A stretch of DNA of 64,000 bases from Micropterix aruncella (GCA_944548615.1 OX155961.1:34199134-34263133); one strand, 5' to 3'; counted from the first letter of the stretch, positions 44,037 to 55,159 are shown. The notes: a model not told the origin generated them from the letters alone. Numbers and translations are program-made.

Positions 44037-44069
44037 CAAAGGAGTACATTTATCTGTACTCCTTTGTTT
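44037..44069. other. 13-bp hairpin
   Basis: ACAAAGGAGTACA and TGTACTCCTTTGT flank a 6-base loop. A duplicated ttactatgaacgcgaga precedes it. Confidence 0.85.
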
Positions 44070-44234
44070 TGAAATGCTAGAATCTCTCAGCGAACCCATC
44101 CCTCATTTTTTATAGCTATGCTGAAGTAGCTCGTGTCAATAGTTGCATTGGTCTCATCGCGATATTGCTTCAGATTTTTAAAATGTATTAATTTAACGCT
44201 CTCCATGTCTTCAACAAAAAGAATCTTTTTTTTA

Positions 44235-44398
44235 TCCAGTCAAATTTATCTCATTGCGGCCATGATTACTGTAGCGATTTGCAATTAACGATTATGTTTA
44301 AAATATATTTTCCTATTTTTAATTTTATCTTTGGAGAGCCGCAACTTCACATCAAAAGAGCCGCACGCGGCTCGCGAGCCGCAGGTTGCCGACCCCTG
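44235..44398. mobile_element. hAT-type terminal fragment
   Basis: The end gagccgcacgcggctcgcga then gccgcaggttgccgacccctg resembles the right terminus of a different hAT MITE (complement begins CAGGGGTCGGCAACC). The partner end was not found. Confidence 0.5.
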
Positions 44399-44404
44399 CC
44401 CTAG

Positions 44405-44835
44405 TAGATTGTTAGTTTTAATATAGAATTTGTCCTCCTTTGGCGTTGATAACACCTTTCACTCTTGTAGGCATATCATTTACCAGGTTTTGACAGCTTC
44501 CTTTCAGTTCTTCACCGTGAAACCAGACTTGAATTACTGCACTGGTCATCTTGGTTTTCGTTGTACAATCTATCTTGGAGAGCCGTTTTCTTTGCAAATG
44601 ACCCGGGGATTTTGATCGGGTTGAGATCGGGGAAGGTTTCGGACCATTCAAGTACAGTGATTTGATTTTGTGTGAAAAACTGTTTCACTTTTTTCGAAGA
44701 AAAGCATGATGCGAGATCCTGTTGAAAAATTCCCTCGTTGGAAGGATATACCTACATACCTTGTGGAGCTCCCGTATCATATGGTTTGATAAGATGTCAA
44801 TATATTGGTCATCATGATGATTTCGGACCAATATA
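44405..44835 (-). pseudogene. Tc3-like transposase C-terminal relic
   Basis: Minus-strand fragments YIDILSNHMIRELHKVCRYI, FQQDLASCFSSKKVKQFF, NQITVLEWSETFPDLNPIK and DMPTRVKGVINAKGGQILY occur in order across frames. They match the second half of Tc1/Tc3-family transposases (QQDGA.CH..., W...SPDLNPIEN.W, MP.R..A.I.AKGG...Y). The expected DG is DL and the final acid in NPIE is K, so catalysis is lost as well as the frame. Confidence 0.75.
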
Positions 44836-44872
44836 TTGATATCAAGCGTTATCAACGCAAAAGAAGGACACA

Positions 44873-45180
44873 GGGCTCGACTGCGTTTCTTCGTGAACTA
44901 AAATCGGAAATTAGTCCATGTGAACGAGACAGGGCAATACGCTAGAGCGGAATGTGAAATGAACGGTTGTCACTTTTTCGCATTAAAACTACCCACAAAA
45001 GATAACGCATCTGAATCTAACACCGCATGAAATGTGTTCAAATTTATTTGGACGAGTATATGTTCGACAGGTAGTTTTTATCGACGATCGTTCGTTTCAT
45101 ATTCCGCTCTAACGTATTGCTCTATCTCGTTCGCTTGAACTAATTTCATTTTTACTTCATACAGAAACGCAATCGGGCCC
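44873..45180. mobile_element. MITE family C, complete copy 2
   Basis: A 308-bp element, ends GGGCTCGACTGCGTTTC and GAAACGCAATCGGGCCC, flanked by ACA on both sides (44870-44872, 45181-45183). About 100-base imperfect inverted arms. Same family as 24819-25122. Confidence 0.88.
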
Positions 45181-45392
45181 ACATTCTATATTAAAACTAA
45201 CAAAAAAAATTGATTAAGACAGAACGGACGGACATTTAGACCATTAGACAGACATTTAGACCGACGGACATTTATCTGTCGCAACATCACAAAATATTAG
45301 GTAAAAGCTTACATTTTGACAACTGTTGGGAGGTGCCGCAATGAAAACAATGCTAAAACAGTTTGTAAAAACCAAAAAATTTGAGGAATTAA

Positions 45393-45560
45393 AAAAAAAC
45401 GGTTGTGTCATCTCAAGACTTATTCGGCAAGCAGACAACCCCCCCCCCCCCCCCGCCCAGCGAGCCAACTCCCTAACTATCTTAACCCCACAGCCCTCAG
45501 GCATTTCCAGAAGGTTATTAAAAAAAACCGATATTAGTTATGGACCGGGAGCCCGCGGTA
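45393..45560 (+). mobile_element. Repeat family B left end with C tract
   Basis: Aaaacggttgtgtcatctca, agacttattcggcaagcaga, caa then a C tract (45439-45454). Followed by cgcccagcgagccaactccc. Continuation is unclear. Confidence 0.65.
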
Positions 45561-46565
45561 TGATTACTTACCTCATCGAGTTGCAGAATAATACCGCTTT
45601 AAACGAAAAGTAGACCTCAAATAGGTAAGAAAAAATTGGTCTGCCGGGGCTCAGTTTGAAGGGTTTTATGCTACAGGCATTTCTTTCCACGCAATTTAAT
45701 ATATTAAATGAACAGGTTGAGAGCCACAGCTCCCAGAAGACGCCCATTCAAATTTAAAGTAGGTACAACGCTGCTTGCAAAACGTGCGTAAACAACTATA
45801 TTAGGCCGAAATCACACTTACCATTGCACGATGGGTTGAAACGTCACTTCGGCGGACTTAGTAATCAACTTTGTTTTTTCACTGTTTTCTTTATAGCGAT
45901 GGATATACCTTATTATTGCTCACAGTAGTCGACCTATGTGTTTTTTTCCTAAACGTTATACTTTGGGCATAAAAACATATTTTCAGATTTTTTGTATGGG
46001 ACAGATCTAAAAAAAATTTATGTCTGGTTTGTCCTGATACAACCCGCTTCAAAACCCTTTTTATCTTAATCCTTATCTCCTCCACAATAATTCTGCTTAT
46101 TCAAAAAAAAATGCAAAAATGAAAACTTGCCAGATGAATGGGTCGGAAAAAAGATAAAAAACACCTATTTCAAAGCATATTTTTTTACTATCTTAGCTTA
46201 TTGAAAACCAAATATTACGCGGAATAGTAAGTAAAACTACGTAATAAGACAAAGAACTGCTTAAAAACTAACAATAGTAGATACAAAATAATGATTTAGG
46301 TATCACGGTCATTTTATACCATTACTAACAACCGTTGTAATTTCTCTGAGTACCCTAATTAAGTAAATATAGACTGACTGACAATCATTAATTAATAGTT
46401 ACTGTAAATAGTTACGTAAAAATGATAACACTTCTGAGGCATTACAAGATCTATTGAAATTAGTTTAGCTAATACAAGTGCAAACAAACAAATGCAATAC
46501 AGATTATTAACGAATCACATAATTAAAAAAAAATGTAATCCAGGGAACATTACCTAAGTAGCATA
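45560..46565. other. AT-rich spacer, nothing assigned
   Basis: No domain-bearing frame, RNA gene or defined repeat found. Confidence 0.4.
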
Positions 46566-46569
46566 AATT

Positions 46570-46807
46570 GGCTATATAAAGGTCACGGCAAGTTATCGCT
46601 ACAGTTTTTGGTCACAAGAACTGGTAATATAACAGTCATATAAACGTTTATATAACGTCTATACCACCGGATTAGGCGCATTTTATACGGCTTTTAGCTA
46701 AATAATGGCTGAATAGCAGTTATAACGGTAACCTTTGGTGGTATAAGAAAGTTGAATAAGCGCTTATAATTCACTTACAGCGCTTGCTGTGGCACCCTTA
46801 TATAGCC
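46570..46807. mobile_element. 238-bp MITE-like element
   Basis: Inverted ends GGCTATATAAAGGTCAC and its imperfect partner gtggcacccttatatagcc. Internal ataaacgtttatataacg adds symmetry. No clear target duplication. Confidence 0.55.
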
Positions 46808-47129
46808 AGCGGCTGTAAAAGTGTTCCAATCGATACTTTATTACAACTTCTAGTCGGGTAATGCCTTGAAATGAAAAATAAAAGGAAGGAAGCTGCATGA
46901 TCATTTGCCGTCGTAAATACAGAATTCCTAATAGCTACTAATATATTGTATTTTATTGACTTAAAATTACTGTATTGTAGTTTAATACACCAAATTCTCT
47001 TGCGGAAATCATTTCATCGACAATATTAGTAACATGTGTAATAAAATTTTAATAGAGAAATTTCAATATGGCCTATATTGGGAATATATAATCAATCGTA
47101 CTACTGAGCCATTATAGTTATGTCCAAAA

Positions 47130-48045
47130 TCTATACTAATATTATAAAAAGGTAAAGTTTGTGAGTTTGTGAGGTTGTAGGGAGTAATCTCTGGATCTAC
47201 TGAACCAATTTTGAAAATTCTTTTACCAATAGAAAGCCACATTATTTGTGAGTATCATAGGCTATATATTCATCCGAAAAATGAAAAGATTTTTTCGTGG
47301 TAGTCGGATTTGCAAAGTAAGTCGAAGAAAAAACGGTCGAATGAAAACGTTTCTTTGAAACTCTGCCTTAACGATGAGAAATATATTATTGAGTTCTAGA
47401 GAAAAGTTGTAGAGCTTGGTAATGCCTACAAAAAAGTCATTGACAGCATATGTCTAACTTTTATATTTAAGTCACAAAAAGTAGTTTTCTATACTAAAAA
47501 TATAATTTAAATCGTTAGGTCATGTTTATTGGTCATATTATCAACGATTATGAATTCTTATCAAAATAAGTAAATTTATCGTCCCAAGTGTTTAAAACAA
47601 AAGACTTTTCCCTTTAACTGCATATAATTTCCCTTTTACTGCATAAATGGTTAAAGAGATTATACGACATAATAATATGTTGTATGGAACCGCGACCGTA
47701 TCTCGGGTTGGAACTACTGAAAGACAATATATTTTGGTATCAAATAATAACATTACATATAATATAGTATACAGAGAAGTTTTGAACAATTAAAATAAAC
47801 ATTATTTATTCAATCATAATCATTTCATTGACTCATTTGAAACCCGGTAATATTTGAAACCCGGTGTATTTGCATGCCAAATTGGCATGCAAATACATAC
47901 ATACATATGCAGTAAAAATATAACCCTCCTTTTGGCAGTCAGGAAATAAATCATAGCACTCAGTACTAATCGAACCACACTTATAATTTCATCACAAGTA
48001 GGTAAAAATGTTTACCGCCCAACGAAGTGGGCACGTGTCAGCTAG
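47130..48045 (+). mobile_element. Non-autonomous Helitron, copy H2
   Basis: Begins TCTATACTAATATTATAAAA after A, ends gcccaacgaagtgggc, acgtgtcag, CTAG. Colinear with H1 (14620-15516) in opposite orientation over about 900 bases: aatctctggatctactgaac, gtagtcggatttgcaaagta, ctagagaaaagttgtagag, tttgaaacccggtaatat. No coding capacity. Confidence 0.87.
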
Positions 48046-48139
48046 AATTAAAATATATTGCTAACCTACCTACATTTTAAAATACGATACGTAATTACGT
48101 ACTTATTGAGATTACTTTTAAGAGCGGTGCATCCGTCAA

Positions 48140-49345
48140 TTGTGAAAAAAATCGGTTGTGTCACCCCAAGACTTACCCGGCGAGAAATTCTTTTCTTAAT
48201 TGAAAGGATATACTTACAGATTGGTCCCATTTTTATCAAAATCCTGTTCTGATGATGGGATAAATGAGAAATAGAGGGGACTCCTCAAATATAACCATGT
48301 TGAAAATTTACGTGTTGGTTCAATTCCTACGACAATGCGTTTTTTTAAGGTAAGCATGACCGAATTTGACACGGTTTGCTGCCGACGAGGGGACTCCTTA
48401 GCGGTCAACAGCTAAATTTTAGCAAGACACGAAATTTCGTATACTCATTCAGTTATGGTAGCCCGTTCTAAGTTTCACCATGACATGGCTGTTGCACCCA
48501 GGGTTGGCTCCCGACGAGGGTAATCCTCAACGATAAACAAGACAGAAACAAAATTTTGTATATGCATTCAATTACGACAGCCCGTTCTAAGTTTCATACA
48601 GACTGGACTGCGGCACCCAGAGATGGCTTCCAACGAGGGAACTCCTCAACGGTCAACAGCAGAGACACAACACTTTGTATATGCATTTAATTAAATTAAA
48701 CCGGTCTAAGTATCCCCATGACATGGCTGCTGCACTTATTTTTTAGAAATGGAGTCGGTTTATTTTTTCTTAAAATGTTGTCTATTATTTCATACATAAA
48801 ATGTGCGCTATCGGTGAGAGCCCTCTCTCAGCCATCGGACGAACCTGTTTGGGTTCCGTTACACGACCGCCTCGGGCAGCGCGGTTCATTTTTCGGCTAG
48901 CCTCGGGCGGGTCGGCGATAATATTTGATTAAAATGTATTGCGGTATTTAAATATTATTGATGTAGCTTGTATATGAGATATTCTAACCAAAATTACACA
49001 ATGTGATTTCGGCTCAACGACGCATATGTGTACCTAATCTCTAAGTCCAATATTTCGAGATTGATATATGGCTAGTGCGCCCCCTGGTGGAACGATTTCA
49101 ACCACATCCTTTTCAACTCTTACCATCACCAAATGATGCCTGCATGCCATATTTCAGCTCAATCGGATTGGACGCTATCGTGGAGGAATTCACGTGGACA
49201 CTCAACAGACTTTAACCTGGAAATGGTCTCAATCGACTCAGTGGGGCCCAAAAAAATATATTTCCATCTTCACTCGATTTTTCTTTTGCGTGTTTTCTAT
49301 TCTTTCCCTCCTGGTCGCTTGGTGGGCTGGGAAAGTAAAAGGAAA
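48140..49345 (+). mobile_element. Repeat family B copy, split by a tandem block
   Basis: The left end (48148: tcggttgtgtcaccccaaga, cttacccggcgag) and the rest (48790-49345: ctctctcagccatcggacga, acc then ggttcatttttcggctagcc, tcgggcgggtcgg, ...cttggtgggctgggaaagta) flank 48195-48745, which is the ~120-bp repeat also present at 1763-2115. Confidence 0.7.
48300..48745 (+). repeat. ~120-bp tandem repeat block, second locus
   Basis: About three and a half units of acaaaattttgtatatgcat, gcccgttctaagtttca, gcacccag.g.tggct, cgacgagg, ctcctcaacggtcaacagc. The same unit as at 1763-2115. Confidence 0.75.
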
Positions 49346-49716
49346 TATAAGTTGTTGGAGTGAGTTCAAATTCAACTGACACTAGCTGAAACCCGTCGAA
49401 ATCGACGGTCAGTTTATTCAACGGTCAGGTCAGTTTTAAAAATAAACGCAAACATACTTTTTATTTATTAAAAATAACATTTCTTTTGATTAATTGGATT
49501 AAGTTGCGTTGCCTTGCTCATTTGATCTACGGTCAGGAATGTCACCAAGGTCTTGGACAAAATGGACACAACAATCGAACAGCGGCGCGTACGGGATATG
49601 ACGTGTGACAGAAAGTAAACAAAAAGTTTCGCCACAATTCAGCTTACTTTAGCAACTATACGTTAGATGGCGGGTAAAATGATAGAAATCTTTAAAATTT
49701 GTTTATTACTTATTGA

Positions 49717-50330
49717 GTAAAAAAACGTTCGTGTCACCCCTAGATTTTACCGACAAGCAGACAATCTCCCTCGCGCGCCAAACCCCTAACCCCCAACCCC
49801 CTCAAACCAATCCCCCACTTTCCCCCCCCCCCCCCCCTCCGCCCCCTTCCTCTCAACCTTCCCCCCAACCCTATCTCTATCTCACTCTCTCGTCCTTCTC
49901 TCTTCCAATCCCTCCTCCTACTCCCCTCTCCAACTCCTTCTTAACTCTCCCTCTCTCTATCTCTCCCTGTTCTCTCCCCACCCCCCCCCCCCTATTAACC
50001 CCTCACCCCCCTCCCACAATCCCCCTTTTTTCCTACCATTTTTCTCTTTTGATGACTTTTTTATTTTTCTCTTTTTATGGCATATCAACAGGCCGAAAGC
50101 TTTTTTTAGACACCTCAACCAAATTTTTACACCTAGCCGTTCTCTCAATTTGGCGGTTACAGGAAAAACACGTTAAAAAATATATTTTTGTCTATTTTTT
50201 TCTTTTTACCTTTTGATGACGCATCTAGAGACCGAGAGATTTTTTAAGCACCTGAAACAAATTTTTACACCTATCCGTTCTCTCAATACGGCCGTATAGG
50301 AAAAAACACGTTTCAAATTAATATATAGAT
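49717..50330 (+). mobile_element. Repeat family B variant with long C/T tract
   Basis: Left end aaaacgttcgtgtcacccct, agattttaccgacaagcaga, caa, then about 280 bases of almost pure C/T with two C homopolymers (49821-49837, 49979-49992). Two tandem copies of accaaatttttacacctagc, cgttctctcaat, aggaaaaacacgtt follow (about 50108-50185 and 50239-50312). The proline-rich open frame is a by-product of the C/T bias. Confidence 0.65.
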
Positions 50331-51779
50331 ATGTAACGCGGCGGAGTTGCCAGGTTATAATTCCCCTCTGATATTAATGAGTTTGGCCACCGAGTTTTGT
50401 TAAAGGTAAAACAAAATCTAGGAAAAACCACGAGTTAAACTGCGTTTTAATTTATTTTTTATCGTTTAAAATGGTTAAGATAATAGTAAAGTGCTCAAAC
50501 TGTTTGTCCGAGAGCGACCAAACGAGCGACCCGCTGTGACGTCACTACGCGATTCATTTGTCTCTCTTGCATCGCAGATGTCGGCGGCGCCCGCTTCTAT
50601 AATTAATTTTATCAAGTTTGTATCACTTGAGCGGGTAAAATGGTGAGAATTACTGTATTGTGCCTCTGTGTACTAATTCAAGTGTATAAACACCTGACAA
50701 GCTGTTTTTTAGTGTACCGACAAGGGCTGAAATGAGAAAAAGTGCATAAAGGCTATAAAAAGAGCAGATCTTCTCTCGGCCACAATCCATGTACATTGTT
50801 GTGGACATGGCTAGTAGCTGAGAGAGTCATTCTTTCTGGTGAATCAGTCATGAAGTCATGAAATTAAAAAAAAACATTCGATTATAAATTTATACTTTAT
50901 TTTAACAAGACGATTTGTAGGGAGCCATTTAAATTCGTTTCCAGTGTGATTAACTTACAATAATAATGTTTACATCGTTAATCATTATATTAATGAATAA
51001 TTGATTATTATGTATACACATAAAATCGCCAAACAGCCTGAGCAGCATAACTCTAAAGTTGGTATCTGCTTTGTTGTATTCTTTCATCATATAACCATTG
51101 ATTATGTAGTGAATTAGATTGCTCACTCCTATAGAATATTTTGGAAACCATTTTTTATCAACGAAATACAGGTGGCACTGTTAGCATTGACGTCGAGAGT
51201 AATAGAAATTTATTTAGCAATCTACAATAACATTGATAATAAATTGATTTTTAATAAAGGACCGATTGATTATACACATCTAATAATTAAACCAGCGATA
51301 ACAATAATTACATGTAATTATTAGTGCCATCTATCGCATTTTTTATATAGATTAGAATGGCCTCAATAGATGGCATTCTGTCTAGATAGACTAATAAGTC
51401 TATCTGAACATAACGTGTGTGATTATTACGTATTGACACCTGTATACCAAATTAAAAATGTACTTTCACATGTAAATAATATGATTTTATTATTTTCTAC
51501 TGTATAGGCGTTTTTAAAGCGCCATCTACAGTGCGCATCTATATTATTATACCACGAAACTTGCCAAATTGAACATAATAATCTATTTTAGAAACATGAG
51601 CGCCATCTACATTTTGCGTTTTGTATTAAAATACTGGTTTCCATATCATACTAAGCCCTTGAGCAATTTACTGCGCTTTATAATCAATGACATAACGTTG
51701 AGTCTTTTACTACAATATATAATCGCTAATCAATATTATATAATTGGTATTCATTCAAAGTTCTATTGCTACGGCATAT
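50331..51779. other. Region downstream of the neuroparsin gene
   Basis: The 3' UTR of the minus-strand neuroparsin should lie at its right edge, but its end is not identified. Scattered gccatctac / tagatggc strings occur (51333, 51368, 51521, 51600). No other gene supported. Confidence 0.4.
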
Positions 51780-51968
51780 TTAGATCAAGAAGCTTCTGGA
51801 AATCCCTCTAAAGGCCCTTTCGTTGTGACCTATGAATTCTTCACAGTGCTTGTAGTAGCAGTCGAGGGTTTCCATGGAGCAGCCGGTGCAGATGTTGCAG
51901 CGGCAGGTCAATCCGAGGCCGCAGTGTCCATTTACGTCGAAGAGACCGCCGCAACTCTCACTAGGACC
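51780..51968 (-). CDS. Neuroparsin / ovary ecdysteroidogenic hormone-like peptide, last exon
   Basis: The last exon of a secreted, disulfide-rich neurohormone. The minus strand has an acceptor (T tract then gccag, ending 51969), 62 codons and a TAA at 51780-51782. It reads GPSESCGGLFDVNGHC, GLGLTCRCNICTGCSMETLD, CYYKHC and a 20-residue polar tail without cysteine. CGGxFxxxGxCGxGLxCRCxxCxGCS is the neuroparsin/OEH C-terminal half, itself related to IGF-binding-protein domains. It has eight cysteines. Neuroparsins act as brain neurohormones in insect reproduction and metabolism (established for locusts and mosquitoes). It joins in phase 0 to exon 56102-56234. The frame is intact, which stands out among the surrounding relics. 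The same bases also read open on the plus strand, but without domain or cysteine pattern. Confidence 0.87.
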   Translation of the reverse strand, partial: GPSESCGGLFDVNGHCGLGLTCRCNICTGCSMETLDCYYKHCEEFIGHNERAFRGISRSFLI

Positions 51969-53394
51969 CTGGCAAAAAAAAATATTCAGTTCCTGTTATT
52001 GCCGAAGACGTAGAAAGTAATGTTTCACAATCACACACTTAAATTGTAATGTATCTTGTAAATTTGTAATTTAAAATATTTTAAACTTTGTAAAAAACCG
52101 TAATAGTTTCTTGGGCGTTCTTCTCTTGCGTGTTAATCGAATGCTTATGCCCGTATTTAAAAAGAAAAACTATAATCTGATCGAGATAGGAGATATGAAC
52201 ATGGTGATGTGAGGGAGAAGAGATGAGAACAGGCAGCTGTAGCAGCTGTGGCGGAGAGAGACGGCGAGAGACGCCTGTAGCAGGCGTCTATTATGCAAAA
52301 AAAAGGCGCGCGAGGTTGTGGACTCGCTATCGGTTCGAATTCACCGTAAGGCGCGGCCGGTTGTTTTCTGGTCTTATCACGCTCGGAATTTCTGCGCGAA
52401 TTGATGGTTTTATTTCTTTAAATTTACATTAAAAGTTAGCTACATCGAGCTGCTAATCACGTCACGTCTCCTTTCGTGGTGCGACGAAGGTTGGTGCTCA
52501 GAGGCGTTGGCTGTTTACAGTCCCAGCTAGCATTAAGCCTAGGGTGCCTCGGCAGCAGTGACAGTTTCCATGTGTTAAATGTTCAGGAACCAGAGCTAAA
52601 CATCCATATCATTCACTATATGACAGTATTTTTTACCCAAATATAGAGAAAACCATACATTTTCTTCGAAATCTTTTCAATTATCAAACTTTCTTATCTA
52701 TACTAACTTAAACAACTAGCAGAAAAGTTTTAAAAATGAAATAAGCTGCAGGCCTCCCACAAAAAAAACATAGGAAAATCTATACCAGCATCGCTTTAAT
52801 GTGTTCTCACGGGAAAGGAAACTCAAAGCTGCGGCAACTCAAAGCTACGGAAACTCGAAGCTGCGGCAATACGTATGTACTATAAGAACTAAAAGAGACG
52901 TTTAGCGGTGAGGTAAATTTAAATTGCTAGAGACGAGGATTAGATGAGATACTATAAAATCCTATGATGGTCACACCGTCGCTGAGTTAGATCGATGACC
53001 CTAGAACCTATTTTATTTTTTTATTTTTTTTATTGTTAACAAAATATACAAACATTTCGTACTAAATGAATTGTTACAATACATTTAGTAAAAAAATATT
53101 ACTTTAAAAATAAAGCTGATAACATGTAATTTAAACACTTAACAATATCATTTTTTTTTTCTGAAGAATGAACACACACAGGGAGAGGTGGAAACTGATA
53201 AGGAAGGAGTCATATTAAATAAATAAAAATTTATGTAAATGCACGTTCCATAATTTAGTCATATATATTATTTAAATATATTCTTGAATACATGGGTATT
53301 ATTAATTATTATATTATATATTGCTATTACAATGACTCAACACCGTCATTAATCATTGTTTCTTAAGAGCGATAAATGACGTATTGAATACGTT

Positions 53395-53860
53395 AATATC
53401 ATCGAGCTGCGTATTGCGTATCGCTCCATCTAGTCCAATGCCGGAAGTGGTGATCCCCTGAGCAGCTTTATATGCAGCAATGAAACCTTCGCAAACTTGA
53501 CGATAATACATTTGGGTTTCCCGTTAGGTATTTCCGGTGCCACTCTCGTAGCGCGTAAACTCGATGTCGTTAGGTGGATGATGAAAGTCGATGCTGCTTG
53601 CGACTGCCATGATGAGGTCCGTGAGGTTCTCATTTTCAGTAATTTAAAACAGCTTCACAAAGTCCGATGATATCGGCCTCTAAGGAGTATACCTTCTTTA
53701 ATTTTTCCTTCATTAGCTTGTGTTTGGTGCCAAATTCGTCCACAGCCTTTTAACAATAGTCAATACAGGTTTTGAATTCACGAAATTCAGCTTTCATTGC
53801 ACTGATATCTTAGTCAAGGTTAGACATAAGGCTGATATCTGTCTGAATTTTGTCCCACCG
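53395..53860 (-). pseudogene. LINE ORF1-like relic (coiled coil + FP-like domain)
   Basis: The minus strand reads ISAMKAEFREFKTCIDYC, KLMKEKLKKVYSLEADIIGL, ENLTDLIMAVASSIDF, TRATRVAPEIPNGKPKCIIVKF and KAAQGITTSG across frames. A heptad-like coiled coil followed by a small domain with (N/K)xKPxxIIVKF is typical of ORF1 proteins of insect Jockey/CR1-like LINEs whose C-terminus resembles the baculovirus FP-like domain. It has stops and frame changes. It lies within the neuroparsin intron, in the same orientation as the host gene. Confidence 0.6.
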
Positions 53861-53889
53861 ATTCGGCCTGAGCAGGCCGAATCGGTGGG
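53854..53889. other. Perfect 16-bp hairpin
   Basis: CCCACCGATTCGGCCT, loop GAGC, then the exact complement. Situated at the edge of the ORF1 relic. Confidence 0.9.
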
Positions 53890-54329
53890 ATTATGTGTAT
53901 TATTTATTTGTTTATTATTTAATACCTCTGTGTATTATTTATTTGTTTTATTTCCTCAATTAACAAATCAACATCGCAGTTATCCAAACTGTTGATACTA
54001 TGGAGCTCAATAAAGTGATAATGGGTATGATACAGTTAACTTTAATTCAACGTTCTTTTATTTTTAGGCCAAGTAACATTTTAGGCTTTTTTCTAAACAT
54101 AAGAACTCTTCCTAAAAACTCTTTATCCCGATCACCTAAAAATTCCTGCCCTACCACCCTGCGGCTACTACCTTGTCATATATTTTTTTCTTGATTTATC
54201 AAAAAAAAAATATTATCGGAAATAAATAGTATAAAGGATATATTTTTTTCTTTTACCCACAACGCATATGCCTTTTCGTGGAACCCGCCTTGTTGCCTAA
54301 TGGCACCATCTTCTAGGTGGGCTTTTGTA

Positions 54330-54910
54330 GCATCACGCAGTCAAACACTCAGGCGGTCACCCATCCCAGTATTGACCGCGCGAGTTCGAGGTCGCTTGCG
54401 CGATCCTCTCCCATACGAAGCGGTGAAACGGTGTATACCGAATCTATCGTGGACCACGGCAACCTTTGCCCGGCTGTTCACCCAGGATCGGTTAGCCGAT
54501 GGTCGTTTCAAGAGCAGTCGCCGTAAGGTCCGCAACCACCCCCACTCTATAGGAAACAGTACTGCTTCCAGACTCCCCCGACTGTTAGTCAGAGTGCGCG
54601 ATCGATTGGCTTATGCCACACGGTGCGCAGACCGACCAGGAGCGCCAGAAGGTTGATTCCTAGGGTAAGCTAACCCTAAGGCCAGAGTCCTACCCAGGCT
54701 CGCACTTCATGCGTGGAGGCCGTCGGATGGGTGTTGACCCGTGAGTGTGACCAACCCTGAACAGAATGGGTCTTCGTGGCCAACTCAGCAAGGGCCCCTT
54801 AGCTCCCAATAGGAATCAGCAGCTCGACCACGTTGGCCAGCTGTGGAGAGGAAGACGGTCAGGCGACGGTCAAAATGGCCAACTAATCCCCCCCCCCCCC
54901 CCCTCCCCGC
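54330..54910 (+). repeat. Repeat family A, copy 8 (3' two-thirds)
   Basis: Cgagttcgaggtcgcttgcg, gaatctatcgtggaccacgg, cacccaggatcggttagccg, cccccactctataggaaac, gactcccccgactgttagtc, gtgcgcagaccgaccaggag, gggtgttgacccgtgagtg and ggtcttcgtggccaactcag extend the family beyond the other copies. A C tract (54888-54905) follows. The open frames on both strands are not convincing genes. Confidence 0.75.
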
Positions 54911-55159
54911 CGCCGCTGCAACAGAAGGAGATGAAGGTCGACGCGGGTTTGTCCCCCCTCACCGAGACAGCGCCTACGCGCCTTTTTTATCATGTAAATT
55001 CAAATTGAGGAAAAAATAAGATTATATCCCCGCGTAAAGGGCAACATCGTGAAATGGGCGGTTAAAAATAGTTTTCTCGCTTAATCGCACTCTACTTCCA
55101 ATCTACCAATCAATAAAGCGGCATAACCTAAGAACGAGCGAAATGTTTTCAAACTAACT

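Noticed and set aside
49713..50216. Proline/serine-rich 167-codon open frame
   Set aside because: It lies in a C/T-only tract of a family B copy; the lack of stops follows from base composition, not coding.
51744..52013. Plus-strand frame (YEFFTVLVVAVEGFHGAAG...)
   Set aside because: It is the antisense shadow of the neuroparsin last exon; the minus strand shows cysteine spacing and splice sites, the plus strand none.
54300..54656. 118-codon arginine/serine-rich frame
   Set aside because: Family A sequence; equally long frames occur on other strands and frames and are not conserved in other copies.
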